Assembly: GCA_964019335.1 (NCBI GenBank)
Contig: OZ025648.1
Coordinates: 992,001 to 1,056,000, forward strand
Source of the DNA: Diplonema japonicum
Lineage: Eukaryota; Euglenozoa; Diplonemea; Diplonemida; Diplonemidae
Direction: 5' to 3'
DNA length: 64,000 nucleotides
In this document: positions 41,761 through 52,233 of the stretch, piece after piece
Numbering within the stretch: the stretch's first letter is position 1
Layout of the letters: each line of letters begins with the position of its first letter
Position numbers and translations under genes: made by a program
The notes under the pieces: model-generated
Database searches by the model: none
What the model saw: the letters and a program-made list of their open reading frames with translations, nothing else
What the model was told of the DNA's origin: nothing

Positions 41761-43037
41761 ACACTCAGACCCCAGCCGGGAAGGTTGTAACAGTCCTCCT
41801 TGGTGTTCTGGGCCACCTTGTCATCGCGACCTTCGGTGGTGTCGTGACGAATAAGCTCACCCCCACCAAAACCCAACAGCTCATGACGGAGTACGTTGAA
41901 AACCAGGACGCGGAGGCTAATTACAAACGGGCAGCGGCAACGCTTATCCAGTCCGTGTGGCGGGCGTGCCTTGCAAGAAGGCGGGCGGAGCGCAACATAT
42001 GGTCCAGCGACAGGGAAAGCAACAAGATTCGACAGCGAAACCGAGAGCAGGTCAGACAGGCCGTGAAACGCTTCATGCAGAGGAGATACCAACTAGCAAA
42101 GTCATCCCTGCAAGCCATCGACCCTGTCGTTGACCAAAAACTTGATTTAATGAACAACATGCTAGAGGCCCACGGTGATATTCTGAACAAACTTGTAGGA
42201 TTGCTTGACTGTGCATCAACCGCTAACCCGGGATCGCCTTTAATGAGTACTATGCAACTGACCAGAAAATCTGGCAACAACCTCTTCAGCGGATCGTTCG
42301 GACGGACTAATTCACCGTCGCAAAGACGGGCGACGCCATTTAGAAAGGGCTCCGCAAGACGTTCAAACAGCATTACAGGGTTTCAAATGGCGTTTGGAGA
42401 TAGAAAACCGCCTAGTCCGACCGCTCTCTTGATACCTGGGAATGATGTTAACCCTAGTATTGATATCACACCTATACCCATATTGAAGACACCCCCTTCG
42501 AAGCCTGCTTCTCTTTTTGAAGGTGCGTCTTCTTCGAACAAACAGCTTTTGCGTGTTGATGATGAGAGTTTTCTTGATGCGTTGCGGCTTCATTCTACAG
42601 AAACGCTGCCTGTGCAAGGGGTTATGGAGGAAGACGAGGAGGAGGAAGAGGAGGAAGTTTTGGATCCCATAGAAGATTCAATTTGTGCGACCGATCTTCT
42701 CCCCATAGCTGTCGGGCGTCCACCGGAACAGTCGGGTGGGAATCCGTTGGTGTTGAATGTTGCGAAGGGTCCTCCTGAGGTGCGGGTGGCGACGGGGGGC
42801 TTGCCGCGAAGCCCTCGAATGAGCAATTCAAACAAAAAGAATTTTGGTAAACAGCCGTCCAAGGTGGCACATCAGCTCCCAACATCGCCCCTCCTCCCCC
42901 CTGTGCCATTGTTCGATGTTTGTTCCCTTGCGTCCGTTAATTCTGCGAGTTCTGGTGGCACACTACAAGCCCCTGTGCGGCGGAAGAGTGCGTTCGTTGA
43001 CAACCCGAGACAATCCCGGAATTTTGATGAATTATAA
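40013..43037 (+). CDS. SK-type (calmodulin-gated) potassium channel
   Basis: Exons 40013-40864, 40907-40999 and 41769-43037 encode 737 aa. The 42-nt first intron has no stop and reads through in frame; removing it joins ARDTQ to GLHSGFSDIGG. The 769-nt second intron contains an inverted-repeat element. There are six membrane segments (first near residue 75, LACLLLIVVQNVLIW), a pore CLWFSFITFSTIGYGDMVPR with the K+ filter GYG, and S6 completed by exon 3 (VVTVLLGVLGHLVIATFGGV). It is followed directly by a calmodulin-binding-like segment (KTQQLMTEYVENQDAEANYK, AAATLIQSVW). There is no charged S4. This matches small-conductance Ca2+-activated channels. The long C-terminal tail is low-complexity with an acidic run. 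A second, pore-divergent relative lies at 49507. Confidence 0.9.
41141..41731. mobile_element. TTTATYTCAC-family inverted-repeat element in the SK-channel intron
   Basis: Left end TTATTTCACGACACTCTGAA, continuing ATTACTTCACG; right end CGTGAAGTAATTTCTGAAGA followed by GTGAAATAA: a ~30-nt imperfect inverted repeat. Further TACTTCACG copies lie near the right end. Just to the left (41047-41103) is a strong hairpin (GGTTCCGCATTTTACC and its complement). Related copies are at 23160-23393 and, in pieces, at 51283-51560. Confidence 0.7.
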
Positions 43038-43821
43038 GTTTTTTTTTTTTTGTTGTATAGTGAATTATTGAGGAATTAAAAAAAAAAAATATAGAGGGGG
43101 GTTTTTTTTTTGTAGGATGCCAAGTAGCCCACATTCCCCTTCCCCTTCCCCACCATGCATAGTTTGTCGTAGTCCTTTTTTCTTTTTTTTGAAATCCATT
43201 TTATTGCAACCTTGTGTATTCTTCCTCTTTTTTTTTTTATTCTCTTAATGCCACGTTGTGTAATTTTGTTTTTCTTCTTTTTTTTTTTTTTTTTTGGGAA
43301 AGAAACAGTGATACAGGGGAAAAAAAAAAAGAAGAAGAAAGAGCAAACAAAAAGAAAAAAGGAGAAGAAGAAAAAAAAGAAAAAGTCTTTTTTTTCCCCC
43401 CCTCTTCAAATCCGTGGCAAAAAACCAAAAGTTAAATTTAAAAAAAAAAAAAAGTAATTCTCGAAAAAAAAGATGAATGAAAAAAAAAAACTTTTTTTCC
43501 CCTCCCGCTGGAGCGGCCAACAAGGCTTCTTGTAAGGTCATTTTGTCAAACGAAATTTGGTATCTTCGTCTGAGACTTCTTTTTCCCCCCCCCCCTATTT
43601 TCTCTCTTTTTTTCTTTGGTGGTGAGGGGTCTTTGATTACCATATTTCCTCCTCCCCATCTGCATGTCGAAGTATAGCATCCCAGACCACTGTTTATATT
43701 CTTTTACCCCCCCCCCCCCACCCCCTCGCACAAATGCAAAAGAAAAAAAAAAAAAAAACCGCACACAGGGAGGACAGGGTGTGACCGGAGGGGAACACCT
43801 GTCAAAAAAAAAAAAAAAAAA
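43038..43821. other. Intergenic homopolymer-rich region
   Basis: About 780 nt of mixed A, T and C tracts with no gene; it ends in an A-tract of ~19 nt directly before the next ATG. Confidence 0.5.
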
Positions 43822-45558
43822 ATGGCAGAAAACTGTGTCTCACCATCGTGCATGCAAAGCGGAAAGGTCAAAAAGACAGCGTACACGTACTGGGTGCAAG
43901 GCGTGCCTTCAAGCGATCTGTGGAATATGTTCACCGACGAAGGATGGCACAAGATCGACTTGGAAGAAGGGAAGGCGCCCTTCTTCAGCAGGTTTCGAAG
44001 AACATGCCGGTCGTCCTTAGTGAAACTGGCGCATATCAGACCGTTTCCGTACGCCACTTGCCTGGCACACTGTTGCGATAAGAAGCAATTCTACTCATCG
44101 ATGACCGCAGCCGGCTACAGCAGATCAGTCCCCGAAACATATTTCTCGTACGAAAGCTTACGCAAAATGGAGACAAAAGACCGCCCGAACACAGGAGAGG
44201 TGTGGTACGTGAAAACATCAGACGGCTGCCACGGGAGGGGCGTGCAGGTATTCGACGATTTCCGGGAGTTAAAATCCCACGTGAGGTCCCTCCACAACGA
44301 GCCTTACGTAATACAAAGGGGTGTGTCCCAGCTCCATTTGGTAGGAGGGAAGAAGTGGACAGTACGAACTCATGTCCTCATAACCCCTGATCTGCAGCTG
44401 TACTCACACAACAACGGTGTTATTATTATCCACAGTGAGGAGTACAAGGAAGGAAGCCTTGAACGGGCTGCTCAGATTCTTCACAACAGTAAAGCTACGC
44501 GTTACAGTCTGCTAGACGGGCCTGTGAAACATCTCCTCCCGCACATCATGCCGCAGATCAACAAGATCTCGTTCCAGATTTGCAACAGTATTAGGACGAA
44601 GCTTTACAAGGCGGTGAACGGTCCCTCGCAACACTCGCAGTCGCCCTGTTACTACGCGTTGATGGGGCTCGACTTCATCGTTGATTCGTCAAAGACTGTC
44701 CACTGCCTGGAGGTGAATGAATTCCCGCAATTTGATTTCAGCTCAGAACCCGCTGCACATGAGGTTGTTGTTGATACTTTTAAAGACTTCCTTTCATTGG
44801 TGGTGTTCCCAAGAGCAACACCACTATGCGGGGTAGAACCGAAGCAAGGAGGATGGGTACTGCTCCCACCATTGGATTTCTCGCAGGACGATGCACCTCA
44901 AGACAGCATGCTGGAGAAGTCCATGAGCAAGAAGAGGAGATCGTCAGCATTGCCGCACAGCACAGACGCCGAGAAGAAGATGTTCCACGTGAAGGAGATG
45001 TCGAAGACAATGGAGTTAAAAGAAAAGGCTGTCAAGGAGAAGGAAAGAACCATGGCTACCCCACCTGTAAGCCCTTTGAAAATGGCGTCACCACCAACAA
45101 GCCCTCTGCAAAGAAAGATGTCAAGAAGGGAGGTGAGTTCCACCGTTACAACAGTTACGGAGACCGTAACTGTGGAGGAGAGCAGTACTGTTCCGTATGA
45201 GAATTTGAAGGAGAAACATGCGGAAGTAGGGCTTCCTGCCGCCCTGCGTTCTGTGGAAGACAAGCCGAAAAGGTCATTACCACCACCAATACCACCCCCT
45301 ATGTACATTCCAAAGAAAACTAGCAACAGGCAAACATTGAAGCTCCACCGTGTAGGGGTCCGCTCTTCGGGCCAGAACCACAACCACAACGTGAACAAGC
45401 CGCATTATCACAATTACAGTAATACACAGAACAACCTGTGGCCTGCACCTACATACAGCCATGAACCCACCGCTGGGAAGATAAGGAACATGTTGTACAG
45501 CCTGGATGCGATGTCTTCTTGTAAGGTGAAAAAACCCATTAAGTATGAGGGGTTATGA
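43822..45558 (+). CDS. Tubulin-tyrosine-ligase-like protein
   Basis: Intronless 578-aa protein. Residues ~60-330 form a TTL/ATP-grasp domain: RPFPYATCLAHCCDKKQFY, the ATP-binding VWYVKTSDGCHGRGVQVF (family WIxKPxxxxxGxGI), PYVIQRGVSQLHLVGGKKWT and VRTHVLI (family YVVQxYIxxPLLxxGxKFDIRxxxL), and CLEVNEFPQFDF (family LLEVNxxPxL). The Glu-x-Asn metal site is present. Such enzymes ligate Tyr, Glu or Gly to tubulin tails; the target amino acid cannot be told from the sequence. The C-terminal ~230 residues are Pro/Ser/Thr and Lys-rich low complexity that could bind microtubules. It fits with IFT56 in a flagellated cell. Confidence 0.88.
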   Translation: MAENCVSPSCMQSGKVKKTAYTYWVQGVPSSDLWNMFTDEGWHKIDLEEGKAPFFSRFRRTCRSSLVKLAHIRPFPYATCLAHCCDKKQFYSSMTAAGYSRSVPETYFSYESLRKMETKDRPNTGEVWYVKTSDGCHGRGVQVFDDFRELKSHVRSLHNEPYVIQRGVSQLHLVGGKKWTVRTHVLITPDLQLYSHNNGVIIIHSEEYKEGSLERAAQILHNSKATRYSLLDGPVKHLLPHIMPQINKISFQICNSIRTKLYKAVNGPSQHSQSPCYYALMGLDFIVDSSKTVHCLEVNEFPQFDFSSEPAAHEVVVDTFKDFLSLVVFPRATPLCGVEPKQGGWVLLPPLDFSQDDAPQDSMLEKSMSKKRRSSALPHSTDAEKKMFHVKEMSKTMELKEKAVKEKERTMATPPVSPLKMASPPTSPLQRKMSRREVSSTVTTVTETVTVEESSTVPYENLKEKHAEVGLPAALRSVEDKPKRSLPPPIPPPMYIPKKTSNRQTLKLHRVGVRSSGQNHNHNVNKPHYHNYSNTQNNLWPAPTYSHEPTAGKIRNMLYSLDAMSSCKVKKPIKYEGL

Positions 45559-46352
45559 GGAAAGATAGGGGGGGGGGGGGGGGGGGGAGAAGAAAAAAAA
45601 ACAGAAACTGGATCAGACATGACATACAACCAAGAGAATCACCTTCGTGCAAATAGGAAAAGGATGGGGGGGGGGTAAAATGAAACCTGAAGAATTCTTT
45701 GGTTTACACCGAGGAGGAGAGATTTTTTTTTTGGGAGGACACCGCTTTGTTGCGGGTTGCCCCCCGGTTTTTTCTGGAAGGAACTATGGCAGAAAATGAA
45801 AAAAAAGAAGAAAAAAAAAGCCTTGTTATTATTACGTATACTCATACATGTTCACAATATAAAATCAAATAAGGTATGCTCTTTTTTTTCTCTCCTTCCT
45901 CTCTTTCTTGTCCTTTGCTTCTTTTATGCTTTTTGCTCCCCTGTCTCTGTTGCACTTTCTCTTAAGAAGGCGGGTAAGGGAGGAGACTCCTCTCTTTTCC
46001 CGTCTCTTTCGCCTCCTCCCCTTTCTTCCCCCCCCCCCCCCCCATCCCTTTCCTCCTTCATGTATGATCAATGGCTGCTTACCCGCCTCAGGAAAAAAGA
46101 AAAAAAAAAGGGAATAAAGAAAAGAAGAAAAAAAAAAGAAACCGTCGCATATCTAAATGCCCAAAATACTTTTTTTTTCCTTTTTTTTTTTCTTTCCCCC
46201 CTTTCTTTTTTTTTTTTTTCTTTTCTATTCTTTTTTTCTAGTACGCCACACGGTTTTAAAAATCAAAAAAAATAAGAGAAAACCAGGCTCACGCGCATGG
46301 GGTAAATTCTTTGTAAAAAAAAAGTTTAAAGGAAAAAAAGAAGAAAAAAAAA
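45559..46352. other. Intergenic homopolymer-rich region
   Basis: About 790 nt with a G run near 45569-45587, a C run near 46030-46043, AG- and CT-rich tracts and no gene. Confidence 0.5.
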
Positions 46353-47078
46353 ATGAAGATGGAAGTATGCAAGGAGAAGTGGCGGAACGGCACATGGGAG
46401 TCCAGCAAAGACGACGACGACGATGAACGGATCCCGACACCTCCGCATAAAAAGAAAATGGATGGAATTCAATATTCGCCAGCAAGGGCATCGATGCTGC
46501 CTTTTAAAAACAGCTGCAGCATGCCGGAGAGGAAGAAGAAGGGCAGGTATGCTCGGGTGGGGATATGTTCACAAGACCCGCCGAGCTTAGAAAGTTCATT
46601 AGGAATACACCGCCCGCCATGGGGGTGGTGCTCCACCGGCTGCGGTGACATAGAAGCCGTGAAAAGAGAACAAACCGCTAAACCCGCTCCCGAAGAACTC
46701 CCTCTGATCCATAAAATCAAGAAAAACCCTGCTCTTGGCGAACGCTCAACTGTGTCTGAAGACTTTTCAATGGTGTCTTCCTATGTATCCCCGCGTGGGA
46801 AATCGCAATGGAAAACGGTGTATGATTCCAGCGGTCGGTTAGTGAATGTGTTGAACAGAAAAAGAAACCGACAAAGCAGCGGTTCTGTCCCTGGAACGGT
46901 CAAGACCCTCTCAGATCTCATTGCAGCTTCTACTCCCTCTGGCGCTTCTTCTCCCACAGGCACACCACCGCTTCCCTTCCCATTAAACAACCCCGGTCCC
47001 CAGGTCCCGAAGCCCCGGGGCCTCAAACGAGTGAAGGGGTACAATCATCATGGGCATATTTTTTATGAAGATGCTTAG
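46353..47078 (+). CDS. Unrecognised basic, low-complexity protein
   Basis: A 241-aa protein with an Asp run (SSKDDDDDERIP), Lys/Arg clusters, a Ser/Pro/Thr-rich segment and a C-terminus RVKGYNHHGHIFYEDA. The segment YVSPRGKSQWKTVYDSSGRL looks ordered, but I cannot place it. The ATG directly follows an A-tract. Its stop codon lies only 33 nt from the terminus of the pogo-like element at 47112, so its 3' UTR is probably transposon-derived. Confidence 0.6.
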   Translation: MKMEVCKEKWRNGTWESSKDDDDDERIPTPPHKKKMDGIQYSPARASMLPFKNSCSMPERKKKGRYARVGICSQDPPSLESSLGIHRPPWGWCSTGCGDIEAVKREQTAKPAPEELPLIHKIKKNPALGERSTVSEDFSMVSSYVSPRGKSQWKTVYDSSGRLVNVLNRKRNRQSSGSVPGTVKTLSDLIAASTPSGASSPTGTPPLPFPLNNPGPQVPKPRGLKRVKGYNHHGHIFYEDA

Positions 47079-47111
47079 TGATTTTTTTTTTCTTTTTTTT
47101 TTTTTATGTTA

Positions 47112-48765
47112 CTGTAAAACGAATAATGTCGGACGGAAAAATTCTCGGACAGAAAAACTCCCGGACACCAAAAAAACCCGGACATTTTTCCGTCCGGGAG
47201 TTTTTCTGGGAAGAAGTTTTTTTACTTAAGGGGGGTAGCAGCTCCCACCACGTTTGCCTGGAAGGGCTTTATTCCTTGTGCAGAGCCAAAATGTCACCCT
47301 GCGTGGCAGTTTGAATTTTTCTTCCCCTTTCAATGCACCAACAAACAGCACCCACGGGATCTTTAACTTCTCATAAACCCGTACTTCTTTCGTCAAATTG
47401 ACCAGTTCGACTACCCATGGCACGTTGAGCAGCTGGCTTGTGAGGGGCCCAACTTTGGTGCTGACACCCCCGGCCAGCTCACCCCCGAGAGGTGGAGGAG
47501 ATAAACTCCTTACACCGGGCCAGTACAAACCCCCGAAAGCAGCTTGGCGGCCTCTGCCTCGGTCAGAAGACGGCAGCAACAGGTTCAACAGAGCCCCCGG
47601 TTTCTTCCAGACGGAAATACTGGACGTTGCTATTCCACCCAACCACACCCTGGCCGCCGCGACGCCGTGATAGCTGCGTATCGCCCAATACGGGATTTAG
47701 CATCCTTCGGGGGCTGAAAGGTTTTTGCTTGAGTCGATAGGTAAACGGGCTTGGTGAGCCTATCCCAGCACAACAAATATGCACCTATGCAGAAGGGCTG
47801 CTGTGCGCCAATCCAGCCCGAAAGACAGACTGGTAGACTTTGGTGGGGCACTGTCCTTTTCCACTGGCTAGGCTGACAAAATTTTGCAGCAAGAAAGACA
47901 AAAGCCGCAAGCCACCTCCGGAAAGCCCGGAAACGAGAAGGACAACGAGAAGGCACGCTGTTTCACCATGGAATTCAGGTCCATAATCGACACCCATAAA
48001 GTAAGGCCGGAATTGGTGTCTGGAATACGGGGTTAAAAACCAAAACAAAAAAAAGGGGGTGCTAAGGTCGTAAAAGTCCGTGGCTTGGGGGACAAAACGG
48101 GCTATAACCGAACAGCTGGCTGTTTCCTTGGCTGGATGGTTAAATACAAAGGCAAAGCGGAAACGCAACCGGCAGGGATTATCCGTGCCCCGGTCAAGCA
48201 CCCGCCCACCGAATGGAGCCTAACGGCATCGCCCAATCATTGGGCTAATTATGATACTCGGTATCTGGGTTACGGAGCTGTTTCTTCCTTTTTGCTATAA
48301 ATCATCGATTCCCATGGTTTTGCCGAACGGGCCGATTCTGCTGCTTGTCGGCGACCACAACTCTCATACGACCTATGCCTATGGGTTCGTAGAGTGGTTC
48401 GTAGGCGCAAACGTGCACATTGCTTTTGTCCCCCTGGGCTCACCTACATGGTTCAACCGATGGATATTGGGTTGAACGCAGCTGTAAAGCATCTATTAAG
48501 AAAGGTAGTAGGCCACACGAAGGCTCGACAAGCTGATTGCCTCAGGGGCAGCAAGGGAGGACAAAGATGCAGAAAGGGAACCCTGGGGGTTTCTTCGCGC
48601 GGTTGCCGTTTGCAGCCCAGGCCAGTATGTAGGTGGTAGTGAACCAGGCCCCCTGACGGCCTTACCTAAAAAAAATTCCCGGACGGAAAAACTCCCGGAC
48701 GGAAAAATTCCCGGACGCCAAAAAAACTCGGACATTTTTCCGTCCGGGAGTTTTTCGTTTTACAG
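47112..48765 (+). mobile_element. Pogo-like DNA transposon, copy 2 (inverted relative to copy 1)
   Basis: A 1654-bp element flanked by TA (47110-47111, 48766-48767), with CTGTAAAACGA termini. It is the reverse complement of 407-2044 with very few differences; one seen is Val for Ala in the FVGANV segment. Transposase remnants read on the + strand: 48251-48475 (LLLVGDHNSH) and 48394-48639 in another frame (QPMDIGLNAA). The shared frameshift means both copies descend from an already broken element and were moved by transposase supplied elsewhere. Confidence 0.85.
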
Positions 48766-48767
48766 TA

Positions 48768-49506
48768 TTTTTTATTCTCTCTCGCGCGCAACATCCGTAG
48801 CCATTCTGCATGAATGCAAATGACTTTTTCTTCTTCTTTTTTTTTTTTTTTTTTTTTAAGCTCAATAATCATCTGTTGTTGTTGTTGTTGTTTTTTTTTT
48901 TTTTTTTTTTTTTTTTTCTTTTTTTTTTTTTTTATTTTTTTTTTTTTCCTTTTAGGGGCAGCAAGACTTTTGACCGGTCTAGGTGCGTAGCGACACCTCC
49001 CCTTAAGCGAGTCATTTCAGGGAAGTCTGTGTCAGGGCGTTTCAAAACAGGGGTAACATGGATCGCATTTGGCTTCGGCAAAAGTAGTGCCGCACGTTTG
49101 ACGACAAACCCCTTGTACTTATGGTACACTTGGAGCCTTGCTAGACTTGGAGCCTTGACAGTAAAGGATCAATTTTTTTTTATATTCTCGCTCTTTAAAG
49201 AAAAAACGAAAAACGAAAAAAAGAAATAGAGGAAAAAAAAGCATGAAACTTTAGTTTTAAAGAAAATGAAAATGAAGCGAGAAGAAAGGGGGAGGGGAGG
49301 GGAAGGGGGAAAAAAAAAAAGAAAAAGAAAAAGAATCACCACGCAGACACACACAAAAAATCCTTTCCCACCCCTCCCCCTTTTTTTTCTTTTTTTTTCT
49401 CCTTCTGGAAAACAAACTTTGGTACATTTCTCACCATTTTTTTTTTTTTTTTACAAAAAAAAAAAAAAAAAAAAAAGGAGGGGCGCGAAAAAAAAAAACC
49501 AAAACA
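48768..49506. other. Intergenic region
   Basis: T-rich tracts (48838-48950) are followed by a balanced stretch (48955-49170) with a doubled CTTGGAGCCTTG motif and no convincing ORF, then A/C/T tracts. TCCGTAGCCATT at 48794-48805 matches the first 12 nt of the dinoflagellate spliced leader and may be chance. Confidence 0.45.
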
Positions 49507-51240
49507 ATGGACCCACTTGGGATAAGCGCCTCAAACTGCCTAATGGAAAAGCAAACACTGGGCATCCCAGGCCAGATGTGTGAAAGTGAAGAAAGCGAGT
49601 GCGACGCAACAGAAATGAAGGAAAGGGTGAGGAAGAGAAAATCCATCACGGAGAAGAGCATGGTGAAGGGAGGCAGGGTTAGAAACATCGACATACGCAA
49701 CATAAAATGGGACATCAGCGAGAACAAGCTGAAAGAGTGGACCACAGAAGGCAGGAAAAAAAGAGTCACGAAAATGGTGGCCATCCTACTCGCAGTCCAA
49801 CTGGTCCTTGTTTCAGTACAGTGCAGCGGGGTCCTCGCCAAGGACAACGGACGATTTCTCACAAATTCGGACAATTCAAAAACTCCTTACTACCACGCTA
49901 TAGTGGCAGCAATATCGACAACTGCAATCGCGCAACTCATTCTAATCCACAAATATTACATGATGGAACTTGAGATGCTTCCTACTACAAATCCTTTATG
50001 GGTCAAAACAACGTTATGGGACTCCCCCATTCTCCGATATTACGTTACCGAAATTCTTATATTCTCTTTACACGAACCGCCGGGGCTGGCGTTCGCGTGG
50101 ACCCACTCTTACAAGCTCAGCATGCTGTGCTTGTTCAAATCGCATATATTCTGGCGGCTGTTAGCAGATATGTCATACACGCAACAACAAGGCGGAAAGC
50201 TTGTTTCTGCAATCGCTAGGATACGTATTACATGGACTTACCAGCTTCGTGCTGCCGCGTACACCCACCCATGGGTCTTTCAAGTCGCAATAAGCATAAC
50301 ATGTTTGATTGTGTTATCCGCATGTACTGTAATATCTAACGATGCGTTGTTGTCTGCAGGCGACGCGTTGTGGTTGACATTTGCGGTTATGACATCCGGC
50401 GATCCCAGGATAACGGAACCGGACAATTGGCTTGCGAAGGTTATTTCAGGTTTCGCCACGATCGTGGGGTTGGTGCTGGTGTCGTTGTTGATCACGCAGA
50501 TAAGCAGATCGATTGAATTGACAGCGAAACAAAAACGGGTTCTTCTGTTTATGTCTCAAGCGCAGCGTCACCAGGAGATTGAGGAACTGGCCGCTAGGAT
50601 ACTATGCAGAGGGTTCGTCAACTCGAGATTGAAATCTGAAAACCAACCCCAATCTGTTATCCAAAAGGGCCGGTCCGAACTATCAGCTCTATGCGAGGAA
50701 TTCAGGTGTGTCCGGAGGGGTTTCAACAGTAGTGTAGCGGATTTTCACGCGTTATGGCCTGACAACCTGCCAGTCGCAGCAAAGTTACGGGAAATCAACA
50801 CAATGACCTCAGTCCTGTTCGAGGAGAAGTTCAGCGTGAAGAAACGTAAGGAGCTTCTCAAGGACCTTTCCACTACTATTGCTCAGGAGGAGTCGCCCTT
50901 TCAATCCAGACGGGAGACAACGCGTTTTATTCAACGTACCAAACAACGTGAAGTGCAGTGTCCTCAAGGTACAGCAAGCTCATGTGACTCTCCATTGCCT
51001 GATGTTCGTGCTTGTTCTGATAGTGGGGTGCCCAATGCTGTCACAAATGGTAAGGTTGTAGCGATGCTGGAGACCATTCTCAAGAATCAGCATGATATGC
51101 AAATGCAGTGTGCTGAGCTTGCGAAGGAGGTGAAGGAGCTGAAGGCAGCGAAGGGTAAACGAAAGGGTCATGGCAACAACAGTGGTGGTCAAGGTGGCCC
51201 GCCTTCTCCTCCTGCGAGCCCTGCACCTGAACCGCCTTGA
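49507..51240 (+). CDS. SK-like channel paralogue without a GYG selectivity filter
   Basis: Intronless 577-aa protein with the same layout as the SK channel at 40013. A charged cytosolic N-terminus is followed by membrane segments (MVAILLAVQLVLVSVQC; YHAIVAAISTTAIAQLILI; WVFQVAISITCLIVLSACTV), a pore-like loop GDALWLTFAVMTSGDPRITE, and a last helix VISGFATIVGLVLVSLLITQ. A segment resembling the SK calmodulin-binding region comes next (LTAKQKRVLLFMSQAQRHQE, IEELAARILCRGFV). The filter position reads TSGD where the paralogue has TIGYGD, so K+ selectivity is unlikely in the usual form. It may be a modifying subunit or a channel with other selectivity. The C-terminus has a short coiled coil and a Gly/Pro tail. 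Confidence 0.75.
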   Translation: MDPLGISASNCLMEKQTLGIPGQMCESEESECDATEMKERVRKRKSITEKSMVKGGRVRNIDIRNIKWDISENKLKEWTTEGRKKRVTKMVAILLAVQLVLVSVQCSGVLAKDNGRFLTNSDNSKTPYYHAIVAAISTTAIAQLILIHKYYMMELEMLPTTNPLWVKTTLWDSPILRYYVTEILIFSLHEPPGLAFAWTHSYKLSMLCLFKSHIFWRLLADMSYTQQQGGKLVSAIARIRITWTYQLRAAAYTHPWVFQVAISITCLIVLSACTVISNDALLSAGDALWLTFAVMTSGDPRITEPDNWLAKVISGFATIVGLVLVSLLITQISRSIELTAKQKRVLLFMSQAQRHQEIEELAARILCRGFVNSRLKSENQPQSVIQKGRSELSALCEEFRCVRRGFNSSVADFHALWPDNLPVAAKLREINTMTSVLFEEKFSVKKRKELLKDLSTTIAQEESPFQSRRETTRFIQRTKQREVQCPQGTASSCDSPLPDVRACSDSGVPNAVTNGKVVAMLETILKNQHDMQMQCAELAKEVKELKAAKGKRKGHGNNSGGQGGPPSPPASPAPEPP

Positions 51241-52233
51241 AAGAAAAAAAGAGTGGGCTCTTTGTTTTTTTTTTTTAAAACCACTTCGTTTTCCTATCAT
51301 AAGTGAATTTTTTTTCTCGAATCTCTCTCCATTCCATACCCCTCGAAAAGAGGTTAATAAAAAGTATGAGGGCGAATTTTTTTTCCTTTCTTTCTTTTCT
51401 TTTTTTTTTTTTTTTAAATCTTATTCGCAGAGTGTCGTGAAATAAGAAAAAAAAAAAAAAAAGACACCACTTACTCTGCCTCCAAAATTGCTTCTTTTTT
51501 TTTTTTTTACCTTCCCCTCGGTTCCGCACTTTTACCTTGGGAGGGAAAACTTATTACTTGGCAGAAAATAGCTATTGTTGGGGGGTGGGAAAGGGGGAAT
51601 TTGTTCTTTCTCTCCCTTCCCCCCTCTCTTCTTTCCTTTTTCTTCGTTTTGCTGAAGCATGTTGCGATACCGCTTCGATTTCCCTTTCTCTCTCTCTCTC
51701 TTTTTTTCTTCCTTATTCACGTGCCGTTTCGTTTCGTTTCTTTCCTTTCTTAGATGCCATATATTCACTTCTTAACCCTTTGTCTTCTGAAATTTTTTCT
51801 CTTTTTTTCCCCCCCCTCCCCCACCCTTTCTTGATGTGGGCCCCTTTCTTCGTAAGCAATGCAATGGATTTTGTGCCGTGCATTTATTTTTGACCGATCA
51901 AGAAACGGGAAGGGGAGAACAGACGAAAAAGGGACGAAATAAATAGCAATTTTTGATTCACAATCTGTCACTCCACACTTACTTCACGTGCCTTCTTCCC
52001 CTGTAGCGCCGGTTTTTCTGGAGGGTGCAGTAATGAAGCAAGATCGAGAGGAGTAAAAACATATTTTTTTTTATAAAAAAAAAACCCCAACCAAGTGAGA
52101 GACGAAAGATAAAAATATGGGGATTCTGATGTATACCTTATATTTTTACCCCCCCTTTTTTTTGTATTCCTTCCCCCCCCTACCTTCTGAACCCTAAGGA
52201 AACGGACACAAAACACAAAAAAAAAAAAAAAAA
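51241..52233. other. Intergenic region with decayed element pieces
   Basis: 51283-51310 resembles 217-246. GAGTGTCGTGAAATAAG at ~51430-51446 and CGGTTCCGCACTTTTACC near 51520-51537 match, on the opposite strand, the SK-intron element and its flanking hairpin. The rest is CT-rich tracts. No gene is seen. Confidence 0.45.
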
